Positions 54,169 to 62,752 of a DNA stretch of 64,000 nt are shown piece after piece. The stretch spans positions 124,001-188,000 of the forward strand of contig NZ_KL647042.1 in NCBI RefSeq assembly GCF_000725495.1. Reading direction: 5' to 3'. This DNA is from Streptomyces aureus. Its GTDB lineage: Bacteria > Actinomycetota > Actinomycetes > Streptomycetales > Streptomycetaceae. Both the position numbers and the translations under genes were made by a program. The notes under the pieces are model-generated. The model saw only the letters and a program-made list of their open reading frames with translations. It was not told the origin of the DNA and did not search any database. Positions within the stretch are counted from its first letter, which is position 1. Each line of letters starts with the position of its first letter.

Positions 54169-54877
54169 TGCTGCGTCGGCGCAGCCGCAGGAACACGACT
54201 CCCCCGGCCACTACGAGACCCGCGGCAGCCGCTCCGGCCACCGGCGAGAAGTTCTGGGCGTGGGCCAGACCGCCACCGCCCGCCGGAGGACCGCCGTTGG
54301 GGCCGCCCGGACCGCCCTGCTGTCCACCGGGGCCGCCCTGCTGTCCGCCCGGACCGCCCTGCTGTCCGCCGGGACCACCACCGGACCGGGTCGGACTGGG
54401 GCTGCCGCCGGGACCGCCGGGACCGCCCTGCTGACTGGGCGAGGGGGACGGCGCGCTGACGGGGCAGTCGACCTTGAAGACCTTGCTCTTGCCCGCGCCG
54501 TTCTCGCCCTGGAAGGTCCAGGTCATCTTGTACTGGCCGTCGGGCAGCGTGAGGTTGCCCGTGCGGCCGCGGCCGGTGGCCGAGGTGAAGAGCTGGCCCT
54601 GGAGGACGGGGTCGCCCGCGGCACCGGGCTGGTGCGCGATCGACCAGCTGATCCGCTGGCCCCCGTCGAAGTTGAAGCCGTCGAGGTAGAACTGGCAGAC
54701 CTTCGGATCGTCCCGCTGGTTGTCGAACGGCGTGTTCGTGTCGTGGACCTTGACGTCGCCGTTGTCGCCGGGGGCGGCGACGGCTGCCGGGGCGCCGAGG
54801 AGGGCGGCACCCGCGACCGCCAGGGCGGCGAGGGCGCCGGCACCGCGACGTGGCACGGCGTGGGACGAGGTGGACAT
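54155..54877 (-). CDS. Secreted surface protein with C-terminal anchor, probable sortase partner
   Basis: 240 residues from ATG 54877 with GGAG upstream. A signal peptide (1-35, cleaved near AVAAPG) is followed by a compact domain (about 38-140) with two cysteines (KVCQFYLDGFNFDGG and KVDCPVS). A GGPGGQQ tandem repeat (about 160-200) follows, then GGLAHAQNFSPVAG, a hydrophobic helix and a basic tail (FLRLRRR). The layout is that of a sorted protein but no LPxTG or LAxTG is present. The coupled class F sortase may accept this variant; otherwise it stays membrane-bound. Confidence 0.8.
   Translation of the reverse strand: MSTSSHAVPRRGAGALAALAVAGAALLGAPAAVAAPGDNGDVKVHDTNTPFDNQRDDPKVCQFYLDGFNFDGGQRISWSIAHQPGAAGDPVLQGQLFTSATGRGRTGNLTLPDGQYKMTWTFQGENGAGKSKVFKVDCPVSAPSPSPSQQGGPGGPGGSPSPTRSGGGPGGQQGGPGGQQGGPGGQQGGPGGPNGGPPAGGGGLAHAQNFSPVAGAAAAGLVVAGGVVFLRLRRRSNGAE
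54295..54395 (-). repeat. 21-bp tandem repeats coding GGPGGQQ
   Basis: Four to five units of 21 bases in the spacer of the surface protein. Adjacent units differ by single bases. Confidence 0.8.
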
Positions 54878-55002
54878 GCGAGGCTCCTCCAGGTCAGATG
54901 ATTTTCATACAACTTTCAGGTCATCTGACTAGTTCTCACAGAAGATCCACGAAGGGGCGCAACTGCGCCCGCCGCCCGGCCGGGGACCGCTCGTCCGGCG
55001 CA

Positions 55003-55040
55003 ACGACGCCCCTGGTCCGCGGCGGGACCAGGGGCGTCGT
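55003..55040 (-). terminator. Terminator of the molybdoenzyme gene
   Basis: A perfect 16-bp stem (55003-55018 with 55025-55040) and six-base loop, 55 bases beyond the stop at 55096 on the minus strand. Confidence 0.8.
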
Positions 55041-55095
55041 GACGTCCCGGGTGCCGATGCGTCAGGGGCACCGGGACCCGGGGGACCTGGGCGGC

Positions 55096-57354
55096 TCAGG
55101 GACAGGCCGCGAGGTCGACGGGCACTCCGTTGAGGACCGCCGTTCCGGACAGCGGGTCGAGCAGCGAGCCGTCGAGGAGCTGGTTGACGTTCACCCCGGG
55201 GTCGAGGGCGGCGTGGCTCATCCGGGTGCCGGGGCGGTCGTGCCCCCAGCCGTGCGGAAGGCTCACCACTCCGCGCCGTACCGTGTCGGTGATCTCCGCC
55301 GGGGCGACCACCTCTCCGCCGGCGCCCCGGACGCGCACGGCCGCTCCGTCGGCGAGCCCCAGCCGGGCCGCGTCGTCGGGGTGGATGTGCAGGGTGCAGC
55401 GGTTCGAACCGCCGGTGAGGGCCGGGACGTTGTGCATCCAGCTGTTGTTGGAGCGCAGATGCCGGCGGCCCACGAGCACGACGGCGGCCGGGCGTTCCCG
55501 CAGCGCGTCCCGCAGGCGCGGCAGATCGCCCGCGATCGGCTCCGGGAGCAGCTCGATCCTCCCGCTGCGGGTCTTCAGGCGCCCCGGCAGGGTGGAGGTG
55601 AGCGGTCCGAGGTCGATGCCGTGCGGATGCGCCAGCAGCTTCTCCAGCGTCAGACCGTCCGGGCGCGCGCCGAAGCCGTCGCCGTACGGGCCGAGGCGCA
55701 GCATCATGTCGAGCCGGCGTTCGGGGCCGTTCTCACCGGTGAGGGCGGCGGCGAGTTCCCCCGGGGCGCGCCCGTGCACCGGCGAGGCCGGGTCCTGGAC
55801 CGCCTTGCCGAGGGTGGTGTCGACGACCATCGTGTCGACGGCGGACGGGTCGGCGCCGTGCATGCCGCTCGCGGCCAGGACGAGCCGGGCGAGGATCTCC
55901 GTCTCCGCCATCCGGCCCTCCTCCAGGGGGACGGCGGGGCGGTTGTAGCGGACCTGGTTGCGGACGGCGAGGGTGTTGAACGCGAAGTCGTGGTGGGCGC
56001 CGCGGGAGGGCGGGGGCGGCGGGAGCACGACGTGGGCGTGGCGCGAGGTCTCGTTCAGATAGGGGTCGACGCTGACCATGAAGTCCAGCGATTCGAGGGC
56101 CTTGTCGAGACGCAGGCCGTCGGGCGCGGAGAGGACGGGGTTGGCGGCGACGGTGATCACCGCGCGGACCGGGCTGCCCTCCTCGGTCGGGGTGTCGATC
56201 TCCTCCGCCAGGGCGGCCAGCGGCAGTTCGCCCTTGGCCTCGGGGTGCCGGCCGACCCTGCTGTGCCAGCGGCCGAGCGCGAAGCCGCGGCCGGGGCCCG
56301 CCGGGCGGGGAGTCCGGTCGGTGGCGGCGGTCGGGAAGAGGGCCCCGCCGGGCCGGTCGAGGTTGCCGGTGAGGATGTTGAGGACGTCCACCAGCCAGCT
56401 GGCCAGGGTGCCGTGCGGGACCGTACAGCTGCCGATGCGGCCGTAGACGGCGGCGGTGGGGGCCGCGGCCAGCTCGCGCGCCAGCTCCCTGATGGTCCCG
56501 GCGTCCACGTCACAGGCCGCGCTCGCCGCCTCGGGGGTGAAGTCCCGCAGCGCGTCGGGGAGTTCGTCGACGCCCTGGACGTGCGGCGCGAGTGCGCCGA
56601 GGTCGACGAGCTTCTCCTCGAACAGGACGTGCGCCATCGCCGCGAGCAGCAGGGCGTCGGTGCCGGGGCGTATGGCCACGTGCCGGTCGGCGAGCTTGGC
56701 GGTGCGGGTCCGGCGCGGGTCGATGACGGTCAGGGTGCCGCCGCGGGCCCGCAGCGCCCGGAGCCGGCCGGGGAAGTCGGGGGCGGTGCACAGACTCCCG
56801 TTGGACTCCAGCGGGTTGGCGCCGATGAGCAGCAGGTGGTCGGTGTGGTCCAGGTCCGGCACGGGGATGGCGTTGGCGTCGCCGAACAGCAGTCCGCTCG
56901 ACACGTGCTTGGGCATCTGGTCGAGCGTGGAGGCGGTGAAGACGCTGCGGGTGCGCAGGGCGCCGAGCAGGACGGTGGGATAGAGGGCGCCGGCCATGGT
57001 GTGCACGTTCGGGTTGCCGAGGACGACACCGACGGCGTGCGGTCCGTACCGCTCGACGACGGGGCGCAGGCCGGCGGCCACGGCGTCGAAGGCCTCCTCC
57101 CAGGTGGCCTCGCGCAGTTCGCCGTCGCGGCGGACGAGGGGGGTGCGCAGCCGGTCGGGGTCGCCGTCGGCGGCGCCGAAGGAGGCGCCCTTGGGGCAGA
57201 TGAACCCCTTGCTGAACACATCGTCGCGGTCGCCCCGGGCGCCGGTCACCCGGGTGCCCTCGATGGTCAGCGTCAGCCCGCAGGTGGCCTCGCACAGGGG
57301 GCAGACGCGCAGCGCGGTGCGGGAGTCGGGGGTGGTGCCGGAGGTGCGGGACAC
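55096..57354 (-). CDS. Formate-dehydrogenase/nitrate-reductase-like molybdopterin oxidoreductase
   Basis: 752 residues from GTG 57354, with GGGAGGA just upstream; an ATG further up would cover the likely operator. The [4Fe-4S] cluster cysteines are 18, 21, 25 and 53 (CPLCEATC, FICPKG). Molybdopterin-guanine-dinucleotide binding regions include LLLIGANPLESNGS, VIDPRRTRTAKLAD and the C-terminal domain RRHLRSNNSWMHNVP. At the molybdenum-ligand position, where Cys, Sec or Ser is expected, I read LDQMPKHVSSG (Val151). No Tat signal, so probably cytoplasmic. Substrate unknown. Confidence 0.88.
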   Translation of the reverse strand: MSRTSGTTPDSRTALRVCPLCEATCGLTLTIEGTRVTGARGDRDDVFSKGFICPKGASFGAADGDPDRLRTPLVRRDGELREATWEEAFDAVAAGLRPVVERYGPHAVGVVLGNPNVHTMAGALYPTVLLGALRTRSVFTASTLDQMPKHVSSGLLFGDANAIPVPDLDHTDHLLLIGANPLESNGSLCTAPDFPGRLRALRARGGTLTVIDPRRTRTAKLADRHVAIRPGTDALLLAAMAHVLFEEKLVDLGALAPHVQGVDELPDALRDFTPEAASAACDVDAGTIRELARELAAAPTAAVYGRIGSCTVPHGTLASWLVDVLNILTGNLDRPGGALFPTAATDRTPRPAGPGRGFALGRWHSRVGRHPEAKGELPLAALAEEIDTPTEEGSPVRAVITVAANPVLSAPDGLRLDKALESLDFMVSVDPYLNETSRHAHVVLPPPPPSRGAHHDFAFNTLAVRNQVRYNRPAVPLEEGRMAETEILARLVLAASGMHGADPSAVDTMVVDTTLGKAVQDPASPVHGRAPGELAAALTGENGPERRLDMMLRLGPYGDGFGARPDGLTLEKLLAHPHGIDLGPLTSTLPGRLKTRSGRIELLPEPIAGDLPRLRDALRERPAAVVLVGRRHLRSNNSWMHNVPALTGGSNRCTLHIHPDDAARLGLADGAAVRVRGAGGEVVAPAEITDTVRRGVVSLPHGWGHDRPGTRMSHAALDPGVNVNQLLDGSLLDPLSGTAVLNGVPVDLAACP

Positions 57355-57402
57355 GGGTCCTCCCGGAGGGCGGTGGGCTGGTGGCACACGGACGCCAGCG
57401 AG

Positions 57403-57420
57403 CATACCGACCGGTACGCA
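57403..57420. promoter_or_regulatory. Operator-like imperfect palindrome before the molybdoenzyme gene
   Basis: ataccgaccggtacgcat (12 of 18 positions symmetrical), 49 bases before the start. The TetR gene at 57552 is the natural candidate to bind it. It resembles the ACCGACTGGT site of the other TetR cluster, but only in the ATACCGAC part. Confidence 0.45.
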
Positions 57421-57551
57421 TGACGGGGAGGGGCTGCCGGGGGTCAGGTCGCGAATCCGCGAACCGCCACGCTCCGAGCTCGGTGTCCGACCTCCCGGAC
57501 TCCACTCCCCCGCCTCCGGACGCTCCGGACGCGGACCGGAAAGCCGTCCGG

Positions 57552-58169
57552 TCAGTCGAGGACCCTGGCCAGATACGCCCGCAGCAGCTCCCGCGTCTCC
57601 TCGATGATCCGTTCGTCCCCCGCGGGGTCGAGGCGGAAGGCGAGGTGGACCAGGGTGTCGGCGCTCTCCACGGCGACCAGGAAGCAGCGCCGGAGGTCGT
57701 CGTCCGGCGTGCGGTCGAGATAGCCGGCGAGCAGGTCGGTGAGGCGGTCGGCGACCCGGGTGTTGGGCTCGGCGTCACGGGCGCCGACGGGTATCTGGTT
57801 GCCGAAGTCGACGAGGGAGAAGCCCGCCGTGGTCCGCTTCATGGCGATGTACTCGTCGAGCACCGCATCCATCGCGGCCCGCCAGTCTCCCCCGTCCGCC
57901 TCCCGCAGGCTCCGGGTGACGCGCTCGGCGTACAGCTCCAGGTTGCGCTGGGCGAGCGCGTCGGCCATCGCCCGCTTGTTGCCGAAGAAGCGGTAGACGG
58001 AGCCGATGGGCACACCGGCCCGCTGGGCCACGGCCCGGGTGCTCAGCGCGTCGTAGCCCACCTCGTCGAGGAGGTCGGCGCAGGCGTCGAGGATCCTGGC
58101 CAGCCGTTCGGCGCTGCGCCGCTGCACGGGCGCTCTGCGGAGCGAGGTCGTCTGGGGCACGGTCTTCAT
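57552..58169 (-). CDS. TetR-family regulator next to the molybdoenzyme
   Basis: 205 residues from ATG 58169 with AAAGG upstream. Helix-turn-helix: RILDACADLLDEVGYDALST and GVPIGSVYRFFGNKRAMA. The C-terminal half resembles the TetR regulators of the PfmR/QsdR type. It is upstream of, and on the same strand as, the molybdoenzyme gene. Phased direct repeats lie in its own promoter region. Confidence 0.9.
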   Translation of the reverse strand: MKTVPQTTSLRRAPVQRRSAERLARILDACADLLDEVGYDALSTRAVAQRAGVPIGSVYRFFGNKRAMADALAQRNLELYAERVTRSLREADGGDWRAAMDAVLDEYIAMKRTTAGFSLVDFGNQIPVGARDAEPNTRVADRLTDLLAGYLDRTPDDDLRRCFLVAVESADTLVHLAFRLDPAGDERIIEETRELLRAYLARVLD

Positions 58170-58219
58170 GATGCCTTTCCGCCGGGGTCCGGTGAACCTC
58201 GCCCATGAGTACGCGTCTG

Positions 58220-58301
58220 CGTGCCGTGACCACTCATTTCGGGCGGGCGACTCCGTGCCGTGACCACCCGTTTCCCGCGGGCGTCTGCGTGCAGTGACCA
58301 C
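58220..58301. repeat. Three phased direct repeats, CGTGCCGTGACCAC
   Basis: Copies at 58220-58233, 58254-58267 and 58288-58301 (third with one base changed, CGTGCAGTGACCAC). The exact 34-base period places them on nearly the same side of the helix, as in multi-site operators. Confidence 0.75.
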
Positions 58302-58385
58302 GCACCACGGCCCGGTCCGGCCTCACCGGGGGTGACCCGCGAACCCGCCCCTGTCAGCCGCGCGCGGGCGAGGCCATCGCCCCCG

Positions 58386-58481
58386 GGACCGACCCCGGAG
58401 CCGCCCTCTGGACCGACCCCGGAGCCGCCCTCTGGACCGACCCCGGAGCCGCCCTCTGGACCGACCACGGAACCACCCTCA
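58386..58481. repeat. Four 24-bp tandem repeats
   Basis: Units begin at 58386, 58410, 58434 and 58458. The first three are identical and the fourth carries several changes. Confidence 0.9.
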
Positions 58482-58552
58482 GGACCACGCCCCGCGGCCT
58501 CACCCGTCCTGGTCCGGGCCCGATCACGAGTCCGATCCCGGCCCGGGCCCGA

Positions 58553-59050
58553 TCAGGAGTCCGAGGCCGTGATGTCGGCCGTGCTCTCGACGGGCTTGCC
58601 GCGGACGGCCCACACGGTGCCGTCGTCCGCGTACAGGCGCGCGGTGACGTGGTGGGTGCCGCGCGGCACCAGACGCCCGGCCAGCCGGCACTCGGCGGTG
58701 CGCAGCCGGGCGACGGTCCGGCCGTCGACGTACAGGTGGGCGACACCGCGTCCGGCGACCGGCACGGCGCGTGTGCCCGTCGGCGAGAAGCGGAAGTTGC
58801 GGACGGTCAGCCGCACGTCCCAGCCGTCGGCCGAGTCCTGCTGGATCTCGATCGCGACCTCGGGCGCGCCCTTCCTGCCCACCTCGCGGTAGAGCCGTCC
58901 CTCCTCGTCCATCGTGTCGAGCAACGTGCCCACGGGCGGGGCGGAGACCGTGGTCCCCCGCTCGTGCGCATCACCGGCGCCGCAGCCCGCGGCTCCGCCG
59001 AGCAGGGCGCAGACCGCGAGCGCGGTGAGCAGTCCACGCGTCCACCGCAT
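58553..59050 (-). CDS. Putative lipoprotein
   Basis: 165 residues from ATG 59050. A short signal (MRWTRGLLTALAVCALLGGAA) ends in a lipobox-like GAAGC with Cys23. The mature part looks like a beta-sandwich (VAIEIQQDSADGWDVRLTVR, HHVTARLYADDGTVWAVRG). No enzyme motif. Probably tethered to the outer face of the membrane; function unknown. Confidence 0.8.
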   Translation of the reverse strand: MRWTRGLLTALAVCALLGGAAGCGAGDAHERGTTVSAPPVGTLLDTMDEEGRLYREVGRKGAPEVAIEIQQDSADGWDVRLTVRNFRFSPTGTRAVPVAGRGVAHLYVDGRTVARLRTAECRLAGRLVPRGTHHVTARLYADDGTVWAVRGKPVESTADITASDS

Positions 59051-59181
59051 GACCGGGAGCGTAGAACAGGGCCCCGTACCGCCGGATCCCCCTGGAGTCG
59101 GGTTCTTGGACGGCCCGTACACCCTCGAGTACTAGTCCTCCGGCAAATCCGGCCAACCCTCCCCCTCCCCCGGCCGGCCTC

Positions 59182-59210
59182 TTGCGCGGGGCGGAGCGGA
59201 ATCCTACGGT
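59182..59210 (+). promoter_or_regulatory. Probable hmgA promoter
   Basis: TTGCGC (59182-59187) and TACGGT (59205-59210) with 17 bases between, 32 bases before the hmgA start. This fits the vegetative sigma pattern of Streptomyces. Confidence 0.5.
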
Positions 59211-59242
59211 GATGCATAGGAATCAGGCGCGAGGGAGCGAAC

Positions 59243-60583
59243 ATGAGCGGGGACGCGAGGAAGACGGCCGAGGGGCTGGCCTACCTCTCCGGATTCGGCA
59301 ACGAACACAGCTCGGAGGCGGTCCCGGGGGCCCTGCCGCACGGCCGCAACGCGCCGCAGCGCGCACCGCTCGGCCTGTACGCGGAGCAGCTGAGCGGCTC
59401 GGCGTTCACCGAACCGAGGGCGTCCAACCGCCGGTCGTGGCTGTACCGGATCCGTCCCTCGGCCGCGCACCCCGCGTTCACCCGCACCGACAACGGCACC
59501 CTGCGGACGGCCCCGTTCACCGAGACCGTGCCCGACCCGAACCGGCTGCGCTGGAACCCGCTGCCCGAGCCCCCGGCCGGGACCGACTTCCTCGCGGGCC
59601 TGTGGACCCTCGGCGGCAACGGCGACGCGAGCCAGCGGACCGGGATCGCCGTGCACCTCTACCACGCCAACGCCTCGATGGAGCGGGTGTTCAGCGACGC
59701 CGACGGCGAGCTGCTGATCGTCCCGGAGCGCGGCGGCCTGCTGCTGCGCACCGAGTTCGGGCTGCTGCACGTGGAACCGGGCCGGATGGCGCTGATCCCC
59801 CGCGGAGTGCGCTTCCGGGTGGAGTTGCTGGACCCGGCACCGGAGGGCGCGCCGGACGGCGGGGCCCGGGGTTACGTGTGCGAGAACTACGGAGCCCCCT
59901 TCCAGCTGCCCGACCTCGGCCCGATCGGCGCCAACGGCCTGGCCAACGCCCGCGACTTCCTCGCCCCGGTCGCCGCCTACGAGGACGTCGAGGGTCCGGT
60001 CGAGGTGGTGAACAAGTTCTGCGGCAACCTCTGGACGGCGACGTACGACCACTCGCCGCTGGACGTGGTCGCGTGGCACGGCAACCATGTGCCGTACGTC
60101 TACGACCTGCACCGCTTCAACGTGATCGGCTCGATCAGTTACGACCACCCGGACCCGTCGATCTTCACGGTGCTCACCTCGCCGTCCGACACCCCGGGTC
60201 TGGCCGGGGTCGACTTCGTGGTGTTCGCGCCACGCTGGCTGGTGGGCGAGGACACGTTCCGGCCGCCCTACTTCCACCGGAACGTGATGAGCGAGTACAT
60301 GGGGCTCATCGAGGGCGCGTACGACGCGAAGGCGGAGGGCTTCGTGCCGGGCGGCGGTTCGCTGCACAACATGATGTCGGCGCACGGACCGGACCAGGAG
60401 ACGTTCGACCGTGCCAGCGCCGCCGAGCTGAAGCCGCAGAAGATCGACGACGGCCTCGCCTTCATGTTCGAGACCCGCTGGCCGGTCACCGCGACGGCCC
60501 AGGCGGCCGGGGCGGACCACCTCCAGCGCGGCTACGACGACGTGTGGAAGGGGCTTCGCCGGCACTTCCGCCCGGCGGACTGA
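59243..60583 (+). CDS. hmgA: Homogentisate 1,2-dioxygenase
   Basis: 446 residues from ATG 59243, GGGAG upstream. Full-length match to the family: [20 protein letters not shown] at the N-terminus, [34 protein letters not shown] and the iron-binding [16 protein letters not shown] with [12 protein letters not shown]. It opens the ring of homogentisate to maleylacetoacetate in tyrosine and phenylalanine breakdown. Loss of this enzyme gives brown pigment. The GntR gene that follows may control it. Confidence 0.96.
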   Translation: MSGDARKTAEGLAYLSGFGNEHSSEAVPGALPHGRNAPQRAPLGLYAEQLSGSAFTEPRASNRRSWLYRIRPSAAHPAFTRTDNGTLRTAPFTETVPDPNRLRWNPLPEPPAGTDFLAGLWTLGGNGDASQRTGIAVHLYHANASMERVFSDADGELLIVPERGGLLLRTEFGLLHVEPGRMALIPRGVRFRVELLDPAPEGAPDGGARGYVCENYGAPFQLPDLGPIGANGLANARDFLAPVAAYEDVEGPVEVVNKFCGNLWTATYDHSPLDVVAWHGNHVPYVYDLHRFNVIGSISYDHPDPSIFTVLTSPSDTPGLAGVDFVVFAPRWLVGEDTFRPPYFHRNVMSEYMGLIEGAYDAKAEGFVPGGGSLHNMMSAHGPDQETFDRASAAELKPQKIDDGLAFMFETRWPVTATAQAAGADHLQRGYDDVWKGLRRHFRPAD

Positions 60584-60632
60584 GACCCGCCGGCCGTTGC
60601 CTTCCACGCCCGCGACCGGTACGGATACCCTC

Positions 60633-61382
60633 GTGACCTCCTTCGCTCCCGATTCGATCGTCCTGAACCGCAAGCTGCCGCTGTGGTATCAGGTGTCGCA
60701 GTCCCTGCGTGCCTCCATACTCGGCCGCGCGCCCCAGGACCCCCTGCGCCTGCCCACCGAGGAGCAGCTCGCCGGGCACTACGGGGTGAGCGTGCTGACC
60801 ATGCGGCAGGCGCTCAAGGAGCTGGAGGTCGAGGGGCTCATCACCCGGCACCGGCGGCGGGGCACGTTCATCGAGCCGAGCGCGCGGCGGGGCGCTCCCG
60901 TGCGGCTGCTCGGCTCGGTGGACGCGATCGTGGCCCAGCAGTCGGGGATGACGACCGAACTGCTGGACCAGGGGAAGACACCGGTGTCCGGCGAACTGGC
61001 GGAGTTCTTCCCGGACGTGGACGAGGTGGCGACGTACCACCGCCTCCGCAGCGACGAGGCCACGGGCGAGCCGACGAACCACGCCCGCAACTACCTCCGG
61101 CCCGAGCTGGCCGACCGCATCGACCGGGAGGACCTGATCCGCTGGCCGATGACCAAGGTGCTGCGGGACGTGCTCGGCGTGGGCATCAGCCGGATCACCG
61201 ACACGGTGGAGGCGACGCTCGCGGACCCGGAGACGGCCCGGCTGCTCCAGGTGCCGCTGCTGAGCCCGATCCTGCGTTATACGGGCGTCATCCACGGCAA
61301 GGACGGACAGGCCCTGGACGTGGCGGTCATCCACTACCGGGGCGACCGCTTCTCCTTCACGGTCACCCTCGACGCACACTGA
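60633..61382 (+). CDS. GntR-family regulator with UTRA domain
   Basis: 249 residues from GTG 60633; a TTG at 60597 would add 12 residues. The HutC/UTRA subfamily is recognised from the winged helix LPLWYQVSQSLRASILG and LPTEEQLAGHYGVSVLTMRQ, then a ligand-binding domain (about 95-245, FSFTVTLDAH end). It follows hmgA by about 50 bases on the same strand, which suggests control of aromatic amino acid breakdown. Confidence 0.88.
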   Translation: MTSFAPDSIVLNRKLPLWYQVSQSLRASILGRAPQDPLRLPTEEQLAGHYGVSVLTMRQALKELEVEGLITRHRRRGTFIEPSARRGAPVRLLGSVDAIVAQQSGMTTELLDQGKTPVSGELAEFFPDVDEVATYHRLRSDEATGEPTNHARNYLRPELADRIDREDLIRWPMTKVLRDVLGVGISRITDTVEATLADPETARLLQVPLLSPILRYTGVIHGKDGQALDVAVIHYRGDRFSFTVTLDAH

Positions 61383-61423
61383 CCCCGGCGTACGGGGACG
61401 GCGGGCAGCGCCCGCGTCGTACG

Positions 61424-62638
61424 ATGCCGAGCGTGACGCCCGACGCCGCTCCGCTGCTCGCGGACCTCATGCCGTGGTCCGTCGCACCGCCGAGGCTGGG
61501 CCGCAGGTGGCCGGCGGCCCCCGACGCGGCCTCCCTGAAGGCCCGCTGGGACGCTCTCGTACGGGCCGAGGGCGCCGACCGCGAGACCCTGTTCGGGCCG
61601 ACCCGGGCGCGCACGACGCACTCCGCGGTCGCGCAGCTGCCAGGTCAGTCCAGCGGGACGGGCCGCCTCGCCCGGGCCTCGGACCCCTGTCCGGCGCCGG
61701 TCCGTGTGCTCAGCGCCCCCTTCGACGAGCAGTGGCTGATTCCCGATCACCGGCTGATCGACTCCGCCCGTCCCGAACTGTGGCGCGTGGCGGGCCGGGA
61801 GCAGGTGTTCGCGGTCGAGCAGACCCCCGTGCCCGAGACGTCCGGTCCGGCCCTGCTGGCCGCGTCCGTGCTGCCGCTGAGCGCCGGCCGCGGCGGGCGG
61901 GTGCGCCCCCTCTACCGGCGCCCGGGCGGGCGTGAACCGAACCTGGCGCCGGGGCTGCTGGCGTATCTGGGATCCCGTCTCGGTCTGGAGCCCGCCCCCG
62001 CCGACGTCCTCGCCTGGACGATGGCGGTCGCGCGGCACGGCCGGGACGGCTGCCTGGTCCCGCTCACCGCCGACCCCGAGGTGTGGACGTCCGGCGTCGA
62101 ACTGGGCCGGCGCATGCTGCGGCTGATGCGCCGCGACGGCGAGCGTCCCAAACTCCCCGGCGGCCGGCGCCCGTACGTGCGCGCGCCGCTGTCCGCGCTC
62201 CCCCCGGGATCACGGCCGGCCGCGGGTCCCCTGATCGGCGATCCGTTCTACGACCGCGACGAGGAGTCGCTGCACCTCGGCGAGGGCAGGATCGCGCCGG
62301 TGCCGCCCGAGGCCTGGGACTTCGAGGTCGGCGGGGTACGGGTGCTGGAGCAGTGGTTCGCGGCGCGGACCGGGACGGGCGAGCCCGGCACCCTGGAGGC
62401 GATCGGCCCCGGCGGCTGGCCGCAGGCGTGGACCTCCGAACTCCTCGAACTGATCACGGTGCTGGCGCTCCTCGCGGAACTGCGCCCCCAGCAGGCCGCG
62501 TTGGGACCGGAGGCTTCGATCACCCGGACGGAACTGCGGACCGCCGGGGTGCTCCCCGTCCCGCCCGCGGCCCGCCGCCCGGCGTCGGTGCTCGACCACC
62601 ACGAAGAGGGCCCCGAGGGCCAGTTCGCGCTGCTCTAG
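61424..62638 (+). CDS. Free-standing Type ISP restriction-enzyme C-terminal domain protein
   Basis: 404 residues from ATG 61424 (a GTG at 61433 is possible). The stretch APFDEQWLIPDHRLIDSARP, then ELWRVAGREQVFAVEQ, resembles the C-terminal specificity (target-recognition) domain of Type ISP restriction-modification enzymes such as LlaBIII. The large N-terminal nuclease, helicase and methyltransferase parts are absent, and no such genes adjoin. It may be a domesticated DNA-binding module. I rate the family call as likely, not certain. It follows the GntR gene by 41 bases. Confidence 0.6.
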   Translation: MPSVTPDAAPLLADLMPWSVAPPRLGRRWPAAPDAASLKARWDALVRAEGADRETLFGPTRARTTHSAVAQLPGQSSGTGRLARASDPCPAPVRVLSAPFDEQWLIPDHRLIDSARPELWRVAGREQVFAVEQTPVPETSGPALLAASVLPLSAGRGGRVRPLYRRPGGREPNLAPGLLAYLGSRLGLEPAPADVLAWTMAVARHGRDGCLVPLTADPEVWTSGVELGRRMLRLMRRDGERPKLPGGRRPYVRAPLSALPPGSRPAAGPLIGDPFYDRDEESLHLGEGRIAPVPPEAWDFEVGGVRVLEQWFAARTGTGEPGTLEAIGPGGWPQAWTSELLELITVLALLAELRPQQAALGPEASITRTELRTAGVLPVPPAARRPASVLDHHEEGPEGQFALL

Positions 62639-62752
62639 GCCGGCCGCCCGCGGTCGCCCGCCGGGCTCGGCCGCGTTGCTCGGGGCAGCCCGCCGAGGCC
62701 GCCCGGCGAAGCCGCCTCCGGGCTCGCCGGCCCGGTCCGCGGAAATCAGTGC

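Larger units (their letters stand above)
58170..58552. other. Repeat-rich intergenic region, no gene
   Basis: 383 bases upstream of the TetR start. It holds three 14-base direct repeats at a 34-base period (58220-58301) and four 24-base tandem repeats (58386-58481). Frames on both strands are open only through the repeats and none has a supported start. Confidence 0.6.

Noticed and set aside
54850..57423. Long plus-strand open frame opposite the molybdoenzyme
   Set aside because: It mirrors the real gene, has no recognisable domain, and runs through the molybdoenzyme's own operator region.
58166..58468. 100-codon minus-strand frame with GPEGGSGV repeats
   Set aside because: It is only the translation of the 24-base tandem repeats and overlaps the TetR start.
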